From Fidelibacterota bacterium (GTDB taxonomy: Bacteria; Marinisomatota; Marinisomatia; Marinisomatales; UBA8229), in contig NYYF01000002.1 of NCBI GenBank assembly GCA_002686675.1, positions 1 through 10,632 on the forward strand: DNA of 10,632 bases, given 5' to 3'. The notes under the pieces are model-generated. The model saw only the letters and a program-made list of their open reading frames with translations, searched no databases and was not told the origin of the DNA. Positions 1 through 7,040 of this stretch are shown piece by piece; within the stretch, counting starts at the first letter, position 1; every line of letters begins with the position of its first letter. The position numbers and the translations under genes were made by a program.

Positions 1-1
1 A

Positions 2-580
2 TCCTCTCATGTTTGTTATTCTTTGTCCACTCCACTTTTGGATGAACCAGATGGTGAAATTTTGCGGAAGATTTGTTTTAACTGCAGTCTCAAGGCTGAG
101 AGCACTGAAAATGGATATCGTGTAATCCTCCCAGATGGTATGAATGCGTGGACAAATACCGAACTTTACTCTGCTTCTGATCCTGCCACCCGTGAAAATA
201 TCCTGCAATCTGCATTCCGTTTTCTCGGAACTCCGTACCAATGGGGCGGAAAAACTCCCGGTGGCATGGACTGCTCTGGTTTTGTTCAAACCGTCTTCAA
301 ATCGGCAGAAGTGAATCTTCCGAGGGATGCTCATCAACAGGAAGAATTCTTGAAAAATGCTCAGGTAGAATTGGAGGAAGCAGGATGGGGAGATCTCTTG
401 TTTTTTAGTGAAAATGGAAGAGTGACCCACGTGGCAATTTGCACCGGGGAAATGGGGTTCATCAATGCTCGGGGTTGGGTGAGGAAAGAAAGTCTTGAAG
501 AAAATGCTCATAATTTTAACAAAAAATTAAAGAGCCTATTTAGTTCAGCTGTGAGCATGAAGGATTTATTGATAGGATGA
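2..580 (+). CDS. NlpC/P60-family cell-wall peptidase with N-terminal SH3-like region, 5'-truncated by the window edge
   Basis: This is probably a secreted or periplasmic cysteine peptidase that cuts peptidoglycan stem peptides (gamma-D-Glu-diamino acid type). The frame is open to the left edge with no stop, so the true start lies upstream; the TTG at 23 is only the first start-like codon. Numbering from that TTG, residues about 15-50 resemble the end of a bacterial SH3 domain (GYRVILPDG). The NlpC/P60 core follows: the YQWGGKTPGGMDCSGF region with nucleophile Cys84, then GDLLFF, and VTHVAI with His136. The third polar position appears to be Asn148 (FINARGWV), which the family allows (His, Asn or Gln). 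No signal peptide can be judged because the N-terminus is missing. The stop overlaps the next start (ATGA, 577-580), so the two are probably translationally coupled. The family call is firm; the exact substrate is inferred. Confidence 0.9.
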   Translation, partial: SSHVCYSLSTPLLDEPDGEILRKICFNCSLKAESTENGYRVILPDGMNAWTNTELYSASDPATRENILQSAFRFLGTPYQWGGKTPGGMDCSGFVQTVFKSAEVNLPRDAHQQEEFLKNAQVELEEAGWGDLLFFSENGRVTHVAICTGEMGFINARGWVRKESLEENAHNFNKKLKSLFSSAVSMKDLLIG

Positions 581-1122
581 ACGCAATAGCAATATCGCTC
601 AATGGATCCATATTGAATCGAGCCGTACTCGTACTTAATTCGAATTATGCCCCATTACATGTGTGTACAACAAGAAGGGCAATCTGCCTTTATTATCTTG
701 ACAAAGCAGAAATCCTCGAATCATATGAAGAAGCAGCTCATTCCCCCAGCACAACTCTCTCACTGCCAAGTGTAGTAAAACTGAATAAAATTGTTCATTA
801 CAACAGTATGTCAGTAATTCTGAACCGGAGAAATATTGTTCAGAGAGATCATCATACCTGTCAGTATTGTGGAAAATCCTCCGGCCCGGTCACAGTGGAT
901 CATATTATCCCTAAAGAACGGGGTGGCTTGGATTCATGGGAGAACCTGACCACAGCCTGCCCTTCCTGTAATTTAATAAAAGGAAATCGGACACCAGGTG
1001 AAGCAGGAATGCAGCTAAAAAGACAACCTGTGCGACCAAATAGAATTCATTATTTTCAACAAATTGTACGACATCAGCAAATTGGCTGGCGACCTTACTT
1101 ATTTATGGAACCGTTACAATAA
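577..1122 (+). CDS. HNH endonuclease-family protein of unknown role
   Basis: A 181-residue protein with a complete HNH (beta-beta-alpha metal) domain in its second half. Zinc-ribbon cysteines are C95xxC98 (CQYC) and C128xxC131 (CPSC). The core is VDHIIP with Asp108-His109, followed by Asn123 (WENL) and the N-K-NRTP segment (135-140). The first ~75 residues form a separate conserved-looking region (NRAVLVLNSNYAPLHV, then YYLDKAEIL). From memory, this arrangement occurs in a widespread group of chromosomal HNH proteins in Bacteroidota and Cyanobacteria whose biological role is not established. It is neither an intron nor a phage terminase context: it sits between a peptidase and trpS in a tightly packed housekeeping run. 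The start overlaps the upstream stop by four bases, and GATAGG directly before it gives only a poor SD. A nuclease fold is well supported; the target (DNA repair, restriction or other) is unknown. Confidence 0.88.
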   Translation: MNAIAISLNGSILNRAVLVLNSNYAPLHVCTTRRAICLYYLDKAEILESYEEAAHSPSTTLSLPSVVKLNKIVHYNSMSVILNRRNIVQRDHHTCQYCGKSSGPVTVDHIIPKERGGLDSWENLTTACPSCNLIKGNRTPGEAGMQLKRQPVRPNRIHYFQQIVRHQQIGWRPYLFMEPLQ

Positions 1123-1135
1123 CTCAAAGAATCTC

Positions 1136-2101
1136 ATGAAACGCGTTTTAAGTGGAATTCAACCATCTGGACAATTACATCTAGGTAACTATTTTGGAAT
1201 GATGTCCCGAATGATTCACTATCAAGAAAAAAACGATCTATTCGCATTTATTGTCAACTACCATGCTTTGACATCCATTCAGAATCGGGAAATTCTTAGA
1301 GAAAATACTTTTAGTGCAGCATGCGATTTCCTGGCACTCGGTCTTGATCCGGAAAAATCTACTTTTTGGATACAAGGGGATGTCCCCCAGACTACGGAAT
1401 TGACCTGGCTTTTATCAAACGTAGTAAATGTTGGCTTGCTGCAGCGATCAACATCGTATAAGGATAAAATTGCACAAGGAGTTGCTCCAAACATGGGCCT
1501 TTTTTCCTATCCAATACTTATGGCTGCTGATATACTTTTATTTGGTTCTGAAAAAGTACCTGTTGGAAAAGATCAAAGGCAACATCTTGAAATGGCACAG
1601 GACATGGCAACCCGTTTCAACAATACTTTCGGTGATGTTTTCATTGTTCCTGAACCAGACATTGATAAAGAAACACAGCTGGTGCCTGGCATTAACGGTC
1701 AGAAAATGAGCAAATCTTATGGGAATACAATTCCTGTTTTCTGTAATGAAAAAATATTGAAAAAGAAAGTCATGTCCATTGTAACTGATTCCACTCCAAT
1801 CGATGAACCCAAGGGTACGGATTCTCCGATTTTTCAAATTTACAGTCTCTTTCTTGATAAAAAAGAGAAAAAAGAATTGACCAACCGATTTAAAACTCCC
1901 GGGTTGAAATACGGTGATGTGAAAAAGGAGATTTTTGAACGAATCTGGACTCATTTCGAACCATTTCGTAATAAGCGGAATTATTTGACAAATCACAATG
2001 ACTATGTAAAAAATATTCTGAAGGAAGGTGCTCAAAAAGCTTCGGCTGTTGGAGATGATTATCTATCAAGAGCTCGGGAAGCAATGGGATTAAACTACTG
2101 A
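1136..2101 (+). CDS. trpS: Tryptophanyl-tRNA synthetase (class Ic)
   Basis: This cytoplasmic enzyme charges tRNA-Trp with tryptophan using ATP. The protein is 321 residues, normal for bacterial TrpRS. It begins MKRVLSGIQPSG, with the HIGH-type signature HLGN at 15-18. AADIL carries Asp132, the residue that reads the indole nitrogen in Bacillus TrpRS. VPVGKDQRQHLE follows at 141-152 and the KMSKS loop is at 190-194 (GQKMSKSYGN). The frame extends upstream to a TTG at 1064 inside the HNH gene, but ATG 1136 matches the family N-terminus exactly, so I chose it. The SD is weak (AAAGA about 7 bases upstream). It lies 13 bases after the HNH gene and 5 bases before scpA, so it is probably co-transcribed with both. 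No T-box or Trp leader peptide is visible, and there is no room for one. Confidence 0.97.
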   Translation: MKRVLSGIQPSGQLHLGNYFGMMSRMIHYQEKNDLFAFIVNYHALTSIQNREILRENTFSAACDFLALGLDPEKSTFWIQGDVPQTTELTWLLSNVVNVGLLQRSTSYKDKIAQGVAPNMGLFSYPILMAADILLFGSEKVPVGKDQRQHLEMAQDMATRFNNTFGDVFIVPEPDIDKETQLVPGINGQKMSKSYGNTIPVFCNEKILKKKVMSIVTDSTPIDEPKGTDSPIFQIYSLFLDKKEKKELTNRFKTPGLKYGDVKKEIFERIWTHFEPFRNKRNYLTNHNDYVKNILKEGAQKASAVGDDYLSRAREAMGLNY

Positions 2102-2106
2102 GAAAA

Positions 2107-2829
2107 ATGTATAAGGTATCTCTTGAAAGTTTTAAAGGACCCCTTGATTTATTACTCTATTTTATCCGGAGGGATAAGATTAATATTTATGATATCCCCA
2201 TTGCTAAAATTACCAAAGACTATGTGAAAGCCTTGGATATGATGAAGGAATTCAATGTAACAGTTGTAGGAGAATTTATCGTCATGGCTGCAACCCTAAT
2301 GCGAATAAAAGCAAAAATGCTTTTACCCTCTCACGGGAATGATGAAGACAGTAATGTTGAAGACCCCAGAACCGCTTTGGTAAAGCAATTATTGGAGTAC
2401 CAGCAGTTCAAAGAAGCTGCTGAACATCTGACTGAATTGGCCAAAAATCAAAATCGGTATTTCCCACGTAAGAATGCTACAGACTTCCCTGAAGCTCATG
2501 CAGATTTAGAATTTTATTTAAAAGACGTTTCATTGTTTGAAATAGCCCAGTGTTTTAAGATCGCCATGGACAATATGCCTGTGATTTCCACTTATGAACT
2601 CCGGAGAGAACAAATAAACCTGGAGGAGCAAAAAGCAAAAATCCTGGGTTGCTTTGATGGTGATGGGGTACTACGGTTCTCAGCTTTAATGAGTCGTTTT
2701 AACCACAAACTTGAACTCATTGTATCTTTCCTTGCTATCCTGGAACTAATCCAGAAAGGTACGATTACTGTTGTACAAAATGAAATTTTTGGTGAAATTG
2801 AATTCCACCACTTTGAAAACTTAGCCTAA
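2107..2829 (+). CDS. scpA: Segregation and condensation protein A (SMC kleisin)
   Basis: ScpA is the kleisin that bridges the two heads of the SMC dimer and binds ScpB, forming the bacterial condensin that organises newly replicated chromosomes. The 240-residue protein has the hallmark N-terminus: FKGPLDLLLYFI (9-20) and INIYDIPIAKIT (26-37), followed by the helix FIVMAATLMRIKAKMLLP (58-75). The middle is variable and charged. The C-terminal ~70 residues form the winged helix expected to dock on the SMC head (VLRFSALMSRF, then ILELIQKGTITVVQNEIFGEI). The start follows the trpS stop by 5 bases and the scpB start comes 4 bases after its own stop, so the gene sits inside an operon. The SD is weak (GAGA, overlapping the trpS stop). 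No smc gene is in the window. Length and motifs look intact. Confidence 0.95.
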   Translation: MYKVSLESFKGPLDLLLYFIRRDKINIYDIPIAKITKDYVKALDMMKEFNVTVVGEFIVMAATLMRIKAKMLLPSHGNDEDSNVEDPRTALVKQLLEYQQFKEAAEHLTELAKNQNRYFPRKNATDFPEAHADLEFYLKDVSLFEIAQCFKIAMDNMPVISTYELRREQINLEEQKAKILGCFDGDGVLRFSALMSRFNHKLELIVSFLAILELIQKGTITVVQNEIFGEIEFHHFENLA

Positions 2830-2833
2830 AATA

Positions 2834-3370
2834 ATGCAGGAAAAGGAAAACCAATTAATTATTGAATCCTTACTTTTTGCAACACCGGAGCCTTTGACAC
2901 AAAAACAGGTTAATCTTGTTTTCGAGTCAGATACCCCTAAAATATCGGAAACTGTAGAACAACTCAATAAAAAGTATAAAATAGAAGAACATTCATTTTA
3001 TATCAGGAAGATCGCTGATGGGTATCAAATTGCGACCAAACCAGAATACGAAATTTGGATACGACGGTTATTAAAAAAAAGTGGTCAACTGATGCTTTCA
3101 AGAGCATCCATGGAGACAATGGCTATTGTAGCATATAAACAACCCATCGGCAGATACGAAGTGGAATCCATCCGTGGGGTTGATTGTACAGGAGTATTGA
3201 AGACTCTCCTCACGCACAACTTGATCCGAATTCGAGGAAGAGATAAAGGTCCTGGAAGACCACTTCTCTATGGTACAACCAAAAAATTTCTCGAAAAATT
3301 TGGCTTGAATACAATTTCAGAGATACCCAAATTAAGGGAAATCGCTGAATTATCAAGTGCAACCGAATAA
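2834..3370 (+). CDS. scpB: Segregation and condensation protein B
   Basis: ScpB dimerises through winged-helix domains and clamps the ScpA linker in the SMC-ScpAB condensin. The 178-residue protein shows both winged-helix halves. The first starts IIESLLFATPEPLT (9-22) and includes YIRKIADGYQIATKPEY. The second has the strong family signature LSRASMETMAIVAYKQPIGR (87-106), then IRGVDCTGVLKTLL and GRDKGPGRPLLYGTT, ending FLEKFGLNTISEIPKL. The ATG lies 4 bases after scpA with no clear SD, so translation is probably coupled. A 125-base gap follows, so this may be the last gene of the unit, although no convincing terminator is visible there. Confidence 0.95.
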   Translation: MQEKENQLIIESLLFATPEPLTQKQVNLVFESDTPKISETVEQLNKKYKIEEHSFYIRKIADGYQIATKPEYEIWIRRLLKKSGQLMLSRASMETMAIVAYKQPIGRYEVESIRGVDCTGVLKTLLTHNLIRIRGRDKGPGRPLLYGTTKKFLEKFGLNTISEIPKLREIAELSSATE

Positions 3371-3495
3371 GCTAAAAAATAAATCGTGGGAAAAAACAGA
3401 AATGTTATTCTGTCTGAAAAATTCAATTTCTTTTCAATTATAATCATTCGAGATACGTCTGTCCTTTTACCAAACATATTTTATTTTTATTCTTT
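3371..3495 (+). promoter_or_regulatory. Intergenic leader of the pseudouridine synthase gene with a possible -10 element
   Basis: A very AT-rich 125-base gap. A perfect TATAAT lies at 3439-3444, 51 bases before the next start, but there is no recognisable -35 hexamer at 16-18 bases upstream (GAAAAA there). The last 25 bases before ATG 3496 are almost pure A/T and hold no SD, as is common in Bacteroidota-like genomes. A small hairpin (ACAGAA 3396-3401 with TTCTGT 3408-3413) has no T-tract on the + strand. Promoter function is a guess based on the -10 alone. Confidence 0.3.
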
Positions 3496-4221
3496 ATGCG
3501 ACTGAATAAATATCTTGCCAAATCAGGTGTCGCTTCTCGAAGAGAATCTGACAAACTCATTCAAGCTGCAACAACTTTTGTAAATGGAAAACTGATTACA
3601 GATCCGGCATTTAATGTGAAAAAAGATGATGTGGTGAAATATGATGGTCAAAAATTATCTTTAGTAACTGAGACAATTGTCGTAATGCTGAATAAACCAA
3701 AAAATATCATTACAACCGCAAAAGACACCCATAACAGAAAAACTGTTTTAGACCTTATCCCCCTGCAAAATCGGTTGTTTCCTATCGGACGATTGGATAA
3801 AGACACTACAGGACTGGTTTTTCTCACCAACAATGGTGAATTAGCAAATTACCTGATGCATCCAAAAAATAGAATCCCTCGGATTTATCAAGCAGAAATT
3901 GAGGGTAAACTGAACCAAAAAGAAATCATGAAAATGAAAAAGGGAATCTATATCGGTGACGGAGAATTTGGCCGGTCGGAATTTGTTCGTCAAAAAACCG
4001 TAAAAAAAAGATCCATAGTGACCCTAAAATTAAAGGAGGGGAAAAAACGTGAGATTCGAAGAATATTCAGGTTTTTAAAAATAAAATTATTTTCCCTTCA
4101 AAGAGTACAATATGGTGAAATTATCCTTGGAAATCTTCCCACAGGACACTGGCGATTTCTCTCAGAAAAGGAAACTGAAATCCTAAAAAATAATTTCACG
4201 GATAGAGTTAAAATTGATTGA
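3496..4221 (+). CDS. rluB: RsuA/RluB-family 23S or 16S rRNA pseudouridine synthase
   Basis: This enzyme isomerises a specific uridine in rRNA to pseudouridine. The 241-residue protein starts with an S4 RNA-binding domain (RLNKYLAKSGVASRRESD, then FVNGKL; about 1-60). The catalytic domain contains VMLNKPKNIITT (63-74) and the motif GRLDKDTTGL (98-107), with Asp101 as the expected catalytic aspartate. Near the end, the LKEGKKREIRR segment and a final GHWRFL are typical of the RsuA/RluB/RluE/RluF group. The start matches the family N-terminus exactly, though it has no SD. The position between scpB and cmk is the usual place for rluB in many phyla, which supports the RluB assignment (Helix 89 of 23S rRNA). 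Motifs alone do not separate RluB from RsuA. Confidence 0.92.
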   Translation: MRLNKYLAKSGVASRRESDKLIQAATTFVNGKLITDPAFNVKKDDVVKYDGQKLSLVTETIVVMLNKPKNIITTAKDTHNRKTVLDLIPLQNRLFPIGRLDKDTTGLVFLTNNGELANYLMHPKNRIPRIYQAEIEGKLNQKEIMKMKKGIYIGDGEFGRSEFVRQKTVKKRSIVTLKLKEGKKREIRRIFRFLKIKLFSLQRVQYGEIILGNLPTGHWRFLSEKETEILKNNFTDRVKID

Positions 4222-4261
4222 TTTTTTTCTAAATGATAATGTGTAGGTTATCACATTGACA
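4214..4261 (+). promoter_or_regulatory. Possible promoter/operator upstream of cmk-rpsA
   Basis: Immediately after the pseudouridine synthase stop, a TTGATT (4214-4219) and GATAAT (4235-4240) are spaced 15 bases apart, a modest sigma-70-like pair. The -10-like box lies inside two overlapping inverted repeats: TGATAA (4234-4239) with TTATCA (4248-4253), and AATGTG (4238-4243) with CACATT (4252-4257). A perfect -35 consensus TTGACA lies at 4256-4261, but nothing resembling a -10 lies at the right distance downstream. The dyads could be an operator for an unknown regulator or chance in AT-rich DNA. Confidence 0.3.
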
Positions 4262-4298
4262 AAAGTTAATTTCATCGGCTTATTGAGAGTTGAATATC

Positions 4299-6902
4299 AT
4301 GATATTAGCAATTGACGGTATTGCTGCTTCCGGTAAAAGTACTACGGCAAAAATGGTAGCCTCAAAGCTGGATTTTACCTATCTGGATACTGGTGCAATG
4401 TATAGGGCGGTGACGCTGGCGATTTTGGATCAATCTGTTGAATTGAATGATGAAGCCGCGTTAAAATCTCTTTTGGCAAGTTTGGACTTAGAGGTGAAAC
4501 CGGATAAAGAAGGGACAAACATCTTTTTAAAAGGGAAAGATGTATCCAAGAAAATTCGGTCCGTAGATGTTACTGAAAACGTTAGTGCAGTTAGCGCCAT
4601 ACCTATCGTGAGAGAAGCAATGGTTACTATCCAAAGGACTCTTGGGAGTCAAACGGATTGTATAGTAGAAGGTCGGGATATAGGAACAGTGGTTTTCCCA
4701 GATGCGGATTTTAAGTTTTTTATTGTTGCTGATGTGGAGACTCGTGCCCGACGACGTCAATTAGACTTATTAACCCTTGGAGAAAAACGATCAGTTGAGG
4801 AGTTGAGCAAGGATTTAAAAACCCGTGATCAGAAAGATTCCTCCAGGTCTCATTCTCCATTAACAAAAGCCGCTGATGCGGTGGAATTAGATACGACTCA
4901 TCTTTCAATTGATGAACAGGTAAAATTTATTGTGGAATTCGTCAAGTCGAAAAGTGATAAAAGGAAAGATAAAATGACTAAGAAAGATACAAAAGAAGTG
5001 GAAGCAATTGATGCCGAACCATCAATAACTGCCATTCCCCAAACTAATATAGAGATTCCAGACCCAGTAGGTGTTGTTGAAAATTTACCTTCTGTTGACT
5101 ATTTAGACCCAAAATTATTTCAGGATACACCTTTGGTAGAACGTGAAAATTTGGATCAGGAGACTATTGATGTAATTGTTCCCGAAGAGATTCAAGAACA
5201 GTATTTAAGTACGTTCAAAGATATTTCTGAGCATGAAATGATTAATGGTCGGGTAATCGGAATTACTGACAATGATATTCTCGTGGATATTGGATTCAAA
5301 TCTGAGGGAATTATTGACCGGTCTGAATTTCCAAATGACAAGCTGCCAAAAATCGGAGAAAAAATCGAACTATTTCTTGAAAAACTTGAAGATAAACACG
5401 GTCATACAATCCTATCAAAATCTAAAGCTGATTTTATGCAGCGTTGGAAACGGTTACGAGAAACTTTTGAATCTGGTGCTACATTCACAGGAAAAATTAT
5501 GCGAAGGACAAAAGGGGGGCTGATTGTGGATATTGGAGATATTGAAGCATTTCTTCCCGGTTCCCAAATTGATGTTCGTCCGGTTAAAGATTTTGATCAT
5601 TTCCTGGATCAGGACATGGAATTGAAAATTGTCAAATTTAACGAATCACGGAAAAATATTGTTGTGTCCCACAAGGCAATTCTTGAAGAAGATCTCAAGG
5701 AATTACGTGAAGATCTTTTTAAGAAAATTCAAATAGGAGGAATATTGGAAGGACGAGTAAAAAATATCACTGATTTCGGTGTATTTATCGATTTAGGCGG
5801 ATTAGATGGTTTACTTCATATCACTGATCTGTCTTGGGGCCGCGTGATGCATCCTTCGGAAATAGTAAAACTGGACGAAGAACTTACAGTAAAAATTATT
5901 GATTACGATGAAGAGAAAAAACGGGTATCCCTGGGATTGAAACAATTAACACCTCATCCTTGGGATGGAATTGAAAAGAAATATCCCGTAGAATCTACTG
6001 TGACTGGTAAAGTTGTGAGCCTAACAAATTATGGGGTTTTTATCGAAATCGAACCTGGCATAGAAGGATTAATCCATATTTCTGAAATTTCATGGACACG
6101 ACACATAAAAAATCCGTCTGAATTATACTCTATGAACGATGAGGTTGAGGCAAAAATACTCTCCATAGATATGGAGGACCGAAAAATAAGCTTAGGAGTA
6201 AAACAGCTCCAGCCTGATCCATGGGATACAATTAAAGAAAAATATGAAGTTGATGCAGTTCATAAAGGGAAAGTTATTCATTTGACTCAATTTGGAGCTT
6301 TTGTCGAATTGGAAGAAGGGATTGATGGACTCATTCATATCTCTGATCTTTCTTGGATAAAAGTTGTTCGGCATCCAAAAGAAATTGTTGAAAATAATCA
6401 GGAAGTAGAAGTTAAAATATTGGAAATATCCAAAGAAAATCGGCGAATTGCTCTTGGTTATAAACAGGTTGGAGATGATCCCTGGCCAGAAATTCTAAAG
6501 TTCTTTGAAACAGGAAAAGAAGTACAGGGTAAAATCGTCCGAATTCTTGAAAAAGGAATAATCCTTGAGCTTGAAAAGGACATAGAAGGAATAATTCCAT
6601 TCGACAGAAAGAATAAAAAAGAGCAAAAAACTATGATGGATAAATATAAACCAGGTGATACTATCACTGGGATTGTCATGGAAGTTAAACCTGAAGAAAA
6701 GAAAGTGTTTCTCTACTTTGAAAAATTAATTGATGAACACAAAAAATCTTCGAATAAGGATTCCATTCATGAGTTCATGGATCAGCAAGAAGACCTTTCC
6801 ACAGAGAAAATAAAAATTCCCACATCCATTGAAAATATTGATGAACCTGAAAAAAAGGAAAAAGATTCAGAAACGAAAGAGAACGATTCAGATAGAGCTT
6901 AA
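4299..6902 (+). CDS. cmk-rpsA: CMP kinase fused in frame to six-domain 30S ribosomal protein S1
   Basis: Residues 1-225 are cytidylate kinase, which phosphorylates CMP/dCMP with ATP. Visible motifs are the P-loop GIAASGKST (7-15), TGAMYR (31-36), EGRDIGTVVFPDAD (from 124), RARRR and the late RDQKDSSR/SPL segment. Its length matches free-standing Cmk (E. coli 227). Residues 226-867 are ribosomal protein S1, which binds mRNA on the 30S subunit. An acidic linker is followed by six S1 (OB-fold) domains near 312-380, 393-461, 480-550, 566-637, 653-723 and 740-810, and a Lys/Glu/Asp-rich tail. Domains 3-5 are the most alike (FGVFID, YGVFIE, FGAFVE; LIHISDLSW-type) and are separated by PWDxI-like linkers. 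I chose ATG 4299 over TTG 4290: MILAIDG fits Cmk and GAGAG lies 9 bases upstream. An internal SD and ATG (4961-4976) probably also give free S1. cmk next to rpsA is common; I recall fusions annotated in spirochaetes such as Treponema. Confidence 0.93.
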   Translation: MILAIDGIAASGKSTTAKMVASKLDFTYLDTGAMYRAVTLAILDQSVELNDEAALKSLLASLDLEVKPDKEGTNIFLKGKDVSKKIRSVDVTENVSAVSAIPIVREAMVTIQRTLGSQTDCIVEGRDIGTVVFPDADFKFFIVADVETRARRRQLDLLTLGEKRSVEELSKDLKTRDQKDSSRSHSPLTKAADAVELDTTHLSIDEQVKFIVEFVKSKSDKRKDKMTKKDTKEVEAIDAEPSITAIPQTNIEIPDPVGVVENLPSVDYLDPKLFQDTPLVERENLDQETIDVIVPEEIQEQYLSTFKDISEHEMINGRVIGITDNDILVDIGFKSEGIIDRSEFPNDKLPKIGEKIELFLEKLEDKHGHTILSKSKADFMQRWKRLRETFESGATFTGKIMRRTKGGLIVDIGDIEAFLPGSQIDVRPVKDFDHFLDQDMELKIVKFNESRKNIVVSHKAILEEDLKELREDLFKKIQIGGILEGRVKNITDFGVFIDLGGLDGLLHITDLSWGRVMHPSEIVKLDEELTVKIIDYDEEKKRVSLGLKQLTPHPWDGIEKKYPVESTVTGKVVSLTNYGVFIEIEPGIEGLIHISEISWTRHIKNPSELYSMNDEVEAKILSIDMEDRKISLGVKQLQPDPWDTIKEKYEVDAVHKGKVIHLTQFGAFVELEEGIDGLIHISDLSWIKVVRHPKEIVENNQEVEVKILEISKENRRIALGYKQVGDDPWPEILKFFETGKEVQGKIVRILEKGIILELEKDIEGIIPFDRKNKKEQKTMMDKYKPGDTITGIVMEVKPEEKKVFLYFEKLIDEHKKSSNKDSIHEFMDQQEDLSTEKIKIPTSIENIDEPEKKEKDSETKENDSDRA
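4955..4976 (+). promoter_or_regulatory. Internal ribosome-binding site and likely independent start of S1
   Basis: Inside the fused frame, AAGGAAAG (4961-4968) lies 5 bases before an in-frame ATG (4974-4976), at exactly the point where Cmk homology ends. Translation from here would give a 642-residue S1 beginning MTKKDTKE. The site is preceded by tandem stops TGA TAA (4955-4960) in the frame one base back. This SD is better than those of most genes in the window, which argues that it is a real start and not a chance run of Lys/Arg codons. Confidence 0.65.
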
Positions 6903-6964
6903 CTGTGTAATAAAAAAAATCAGTACTCTATTAATATAACCCAATTTTTTAACGGCTTTAACAC

Positions 6965-7020
6965 TGGAGGGAGGAACTTTTAATGACTGATAAATCCTAC
7001 CACCATCCTGCCCCTTTTTT
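6965..7020 (+). promoter_or_regulatory. Leader element with a very strong SD and competing hairpins upstream of ybbR
   Basis: GGAGGGAGG (6966-6974) is the strongest SD in the window and sits 8 bases before ATG 6983, which opens only a 13-codon frame. The SD segment 6965-6975 can pair with 6995-7005 (9 of 11 positions, two single mismatches), placing the ATG in the 19-base loop. Alternatively, 6966-6975 can pair with 7006-7017 (a small bulge, two G-U pairs), next to the T6 run 7015-7020, which looks terminator-like but has a 30-base loop. The pairings were made by eye. The rest of the 6903-7040 gap is featureless AT-rich sequence with no clear terminator after rpsA. Confidence 0.35.
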
Positions 7021-7024
7021 CTAA
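6983..7024 (+). CDS. Possible 13-codon leader peptide upstream of ybbR
   Basis: ATG 6983 to TAA 7022-7024 encodes MTDKSYHHPAPFF. The only evidence for translation is the near-perfect SD 8 bases upstream. The ybbR start (GTG 7041) has no SD of its own and lies 16 bases after this stop, so reinitiation or coupling from the mini-ORF is an attractive explanation. All three frames carry stops between 7022 and 7043, so no single frameshift could join it to ybbR. I do not recognise the peptide. It could be a regulatory leader, a reinitiation device or chance. Confidence 0.3.
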   Translation: MTDKSYHHPAPFF

Positions 7025-7040
7025 TAAACTCCCATAAATC

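Noticed and set aside
23..25. TTG as the start of the NlpC/P60 gene
   Set aside because: The frame is open all the way to the left edge and the SH3-like region appears already under way, so the gene most likely begins upstream of the window.
1064..1135. Longer trpS starting at TTG 1064
   Set aside because: It would add 24 unrelated residues inside the HNH gene. ATG 1136 gives the standard TrpRS N-terminus.
1538..2035. 165-codon minus-strand open frame opposite trpS, and other minus-strand frames
   Set aside because: They are antisense to well-conserved genes, their translations resemble no family I know, and they lack start signals. They are coding shadows.
3391..3413. Minus-strand terminator-like hairpin (ACAGAA/TTCTGT followed by a T6 run on the - strand)
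   Set aside because: The stem is only six AT-rich base pairs and there is no minus-strand gene for it to end.
4290..4298. TTG 4290 as the cmk start
   Set aside because: ATG 4299 gives MILAIDG, typical for Cmk, with GAGAG at better spacing; the TTG directly abuts that SD.
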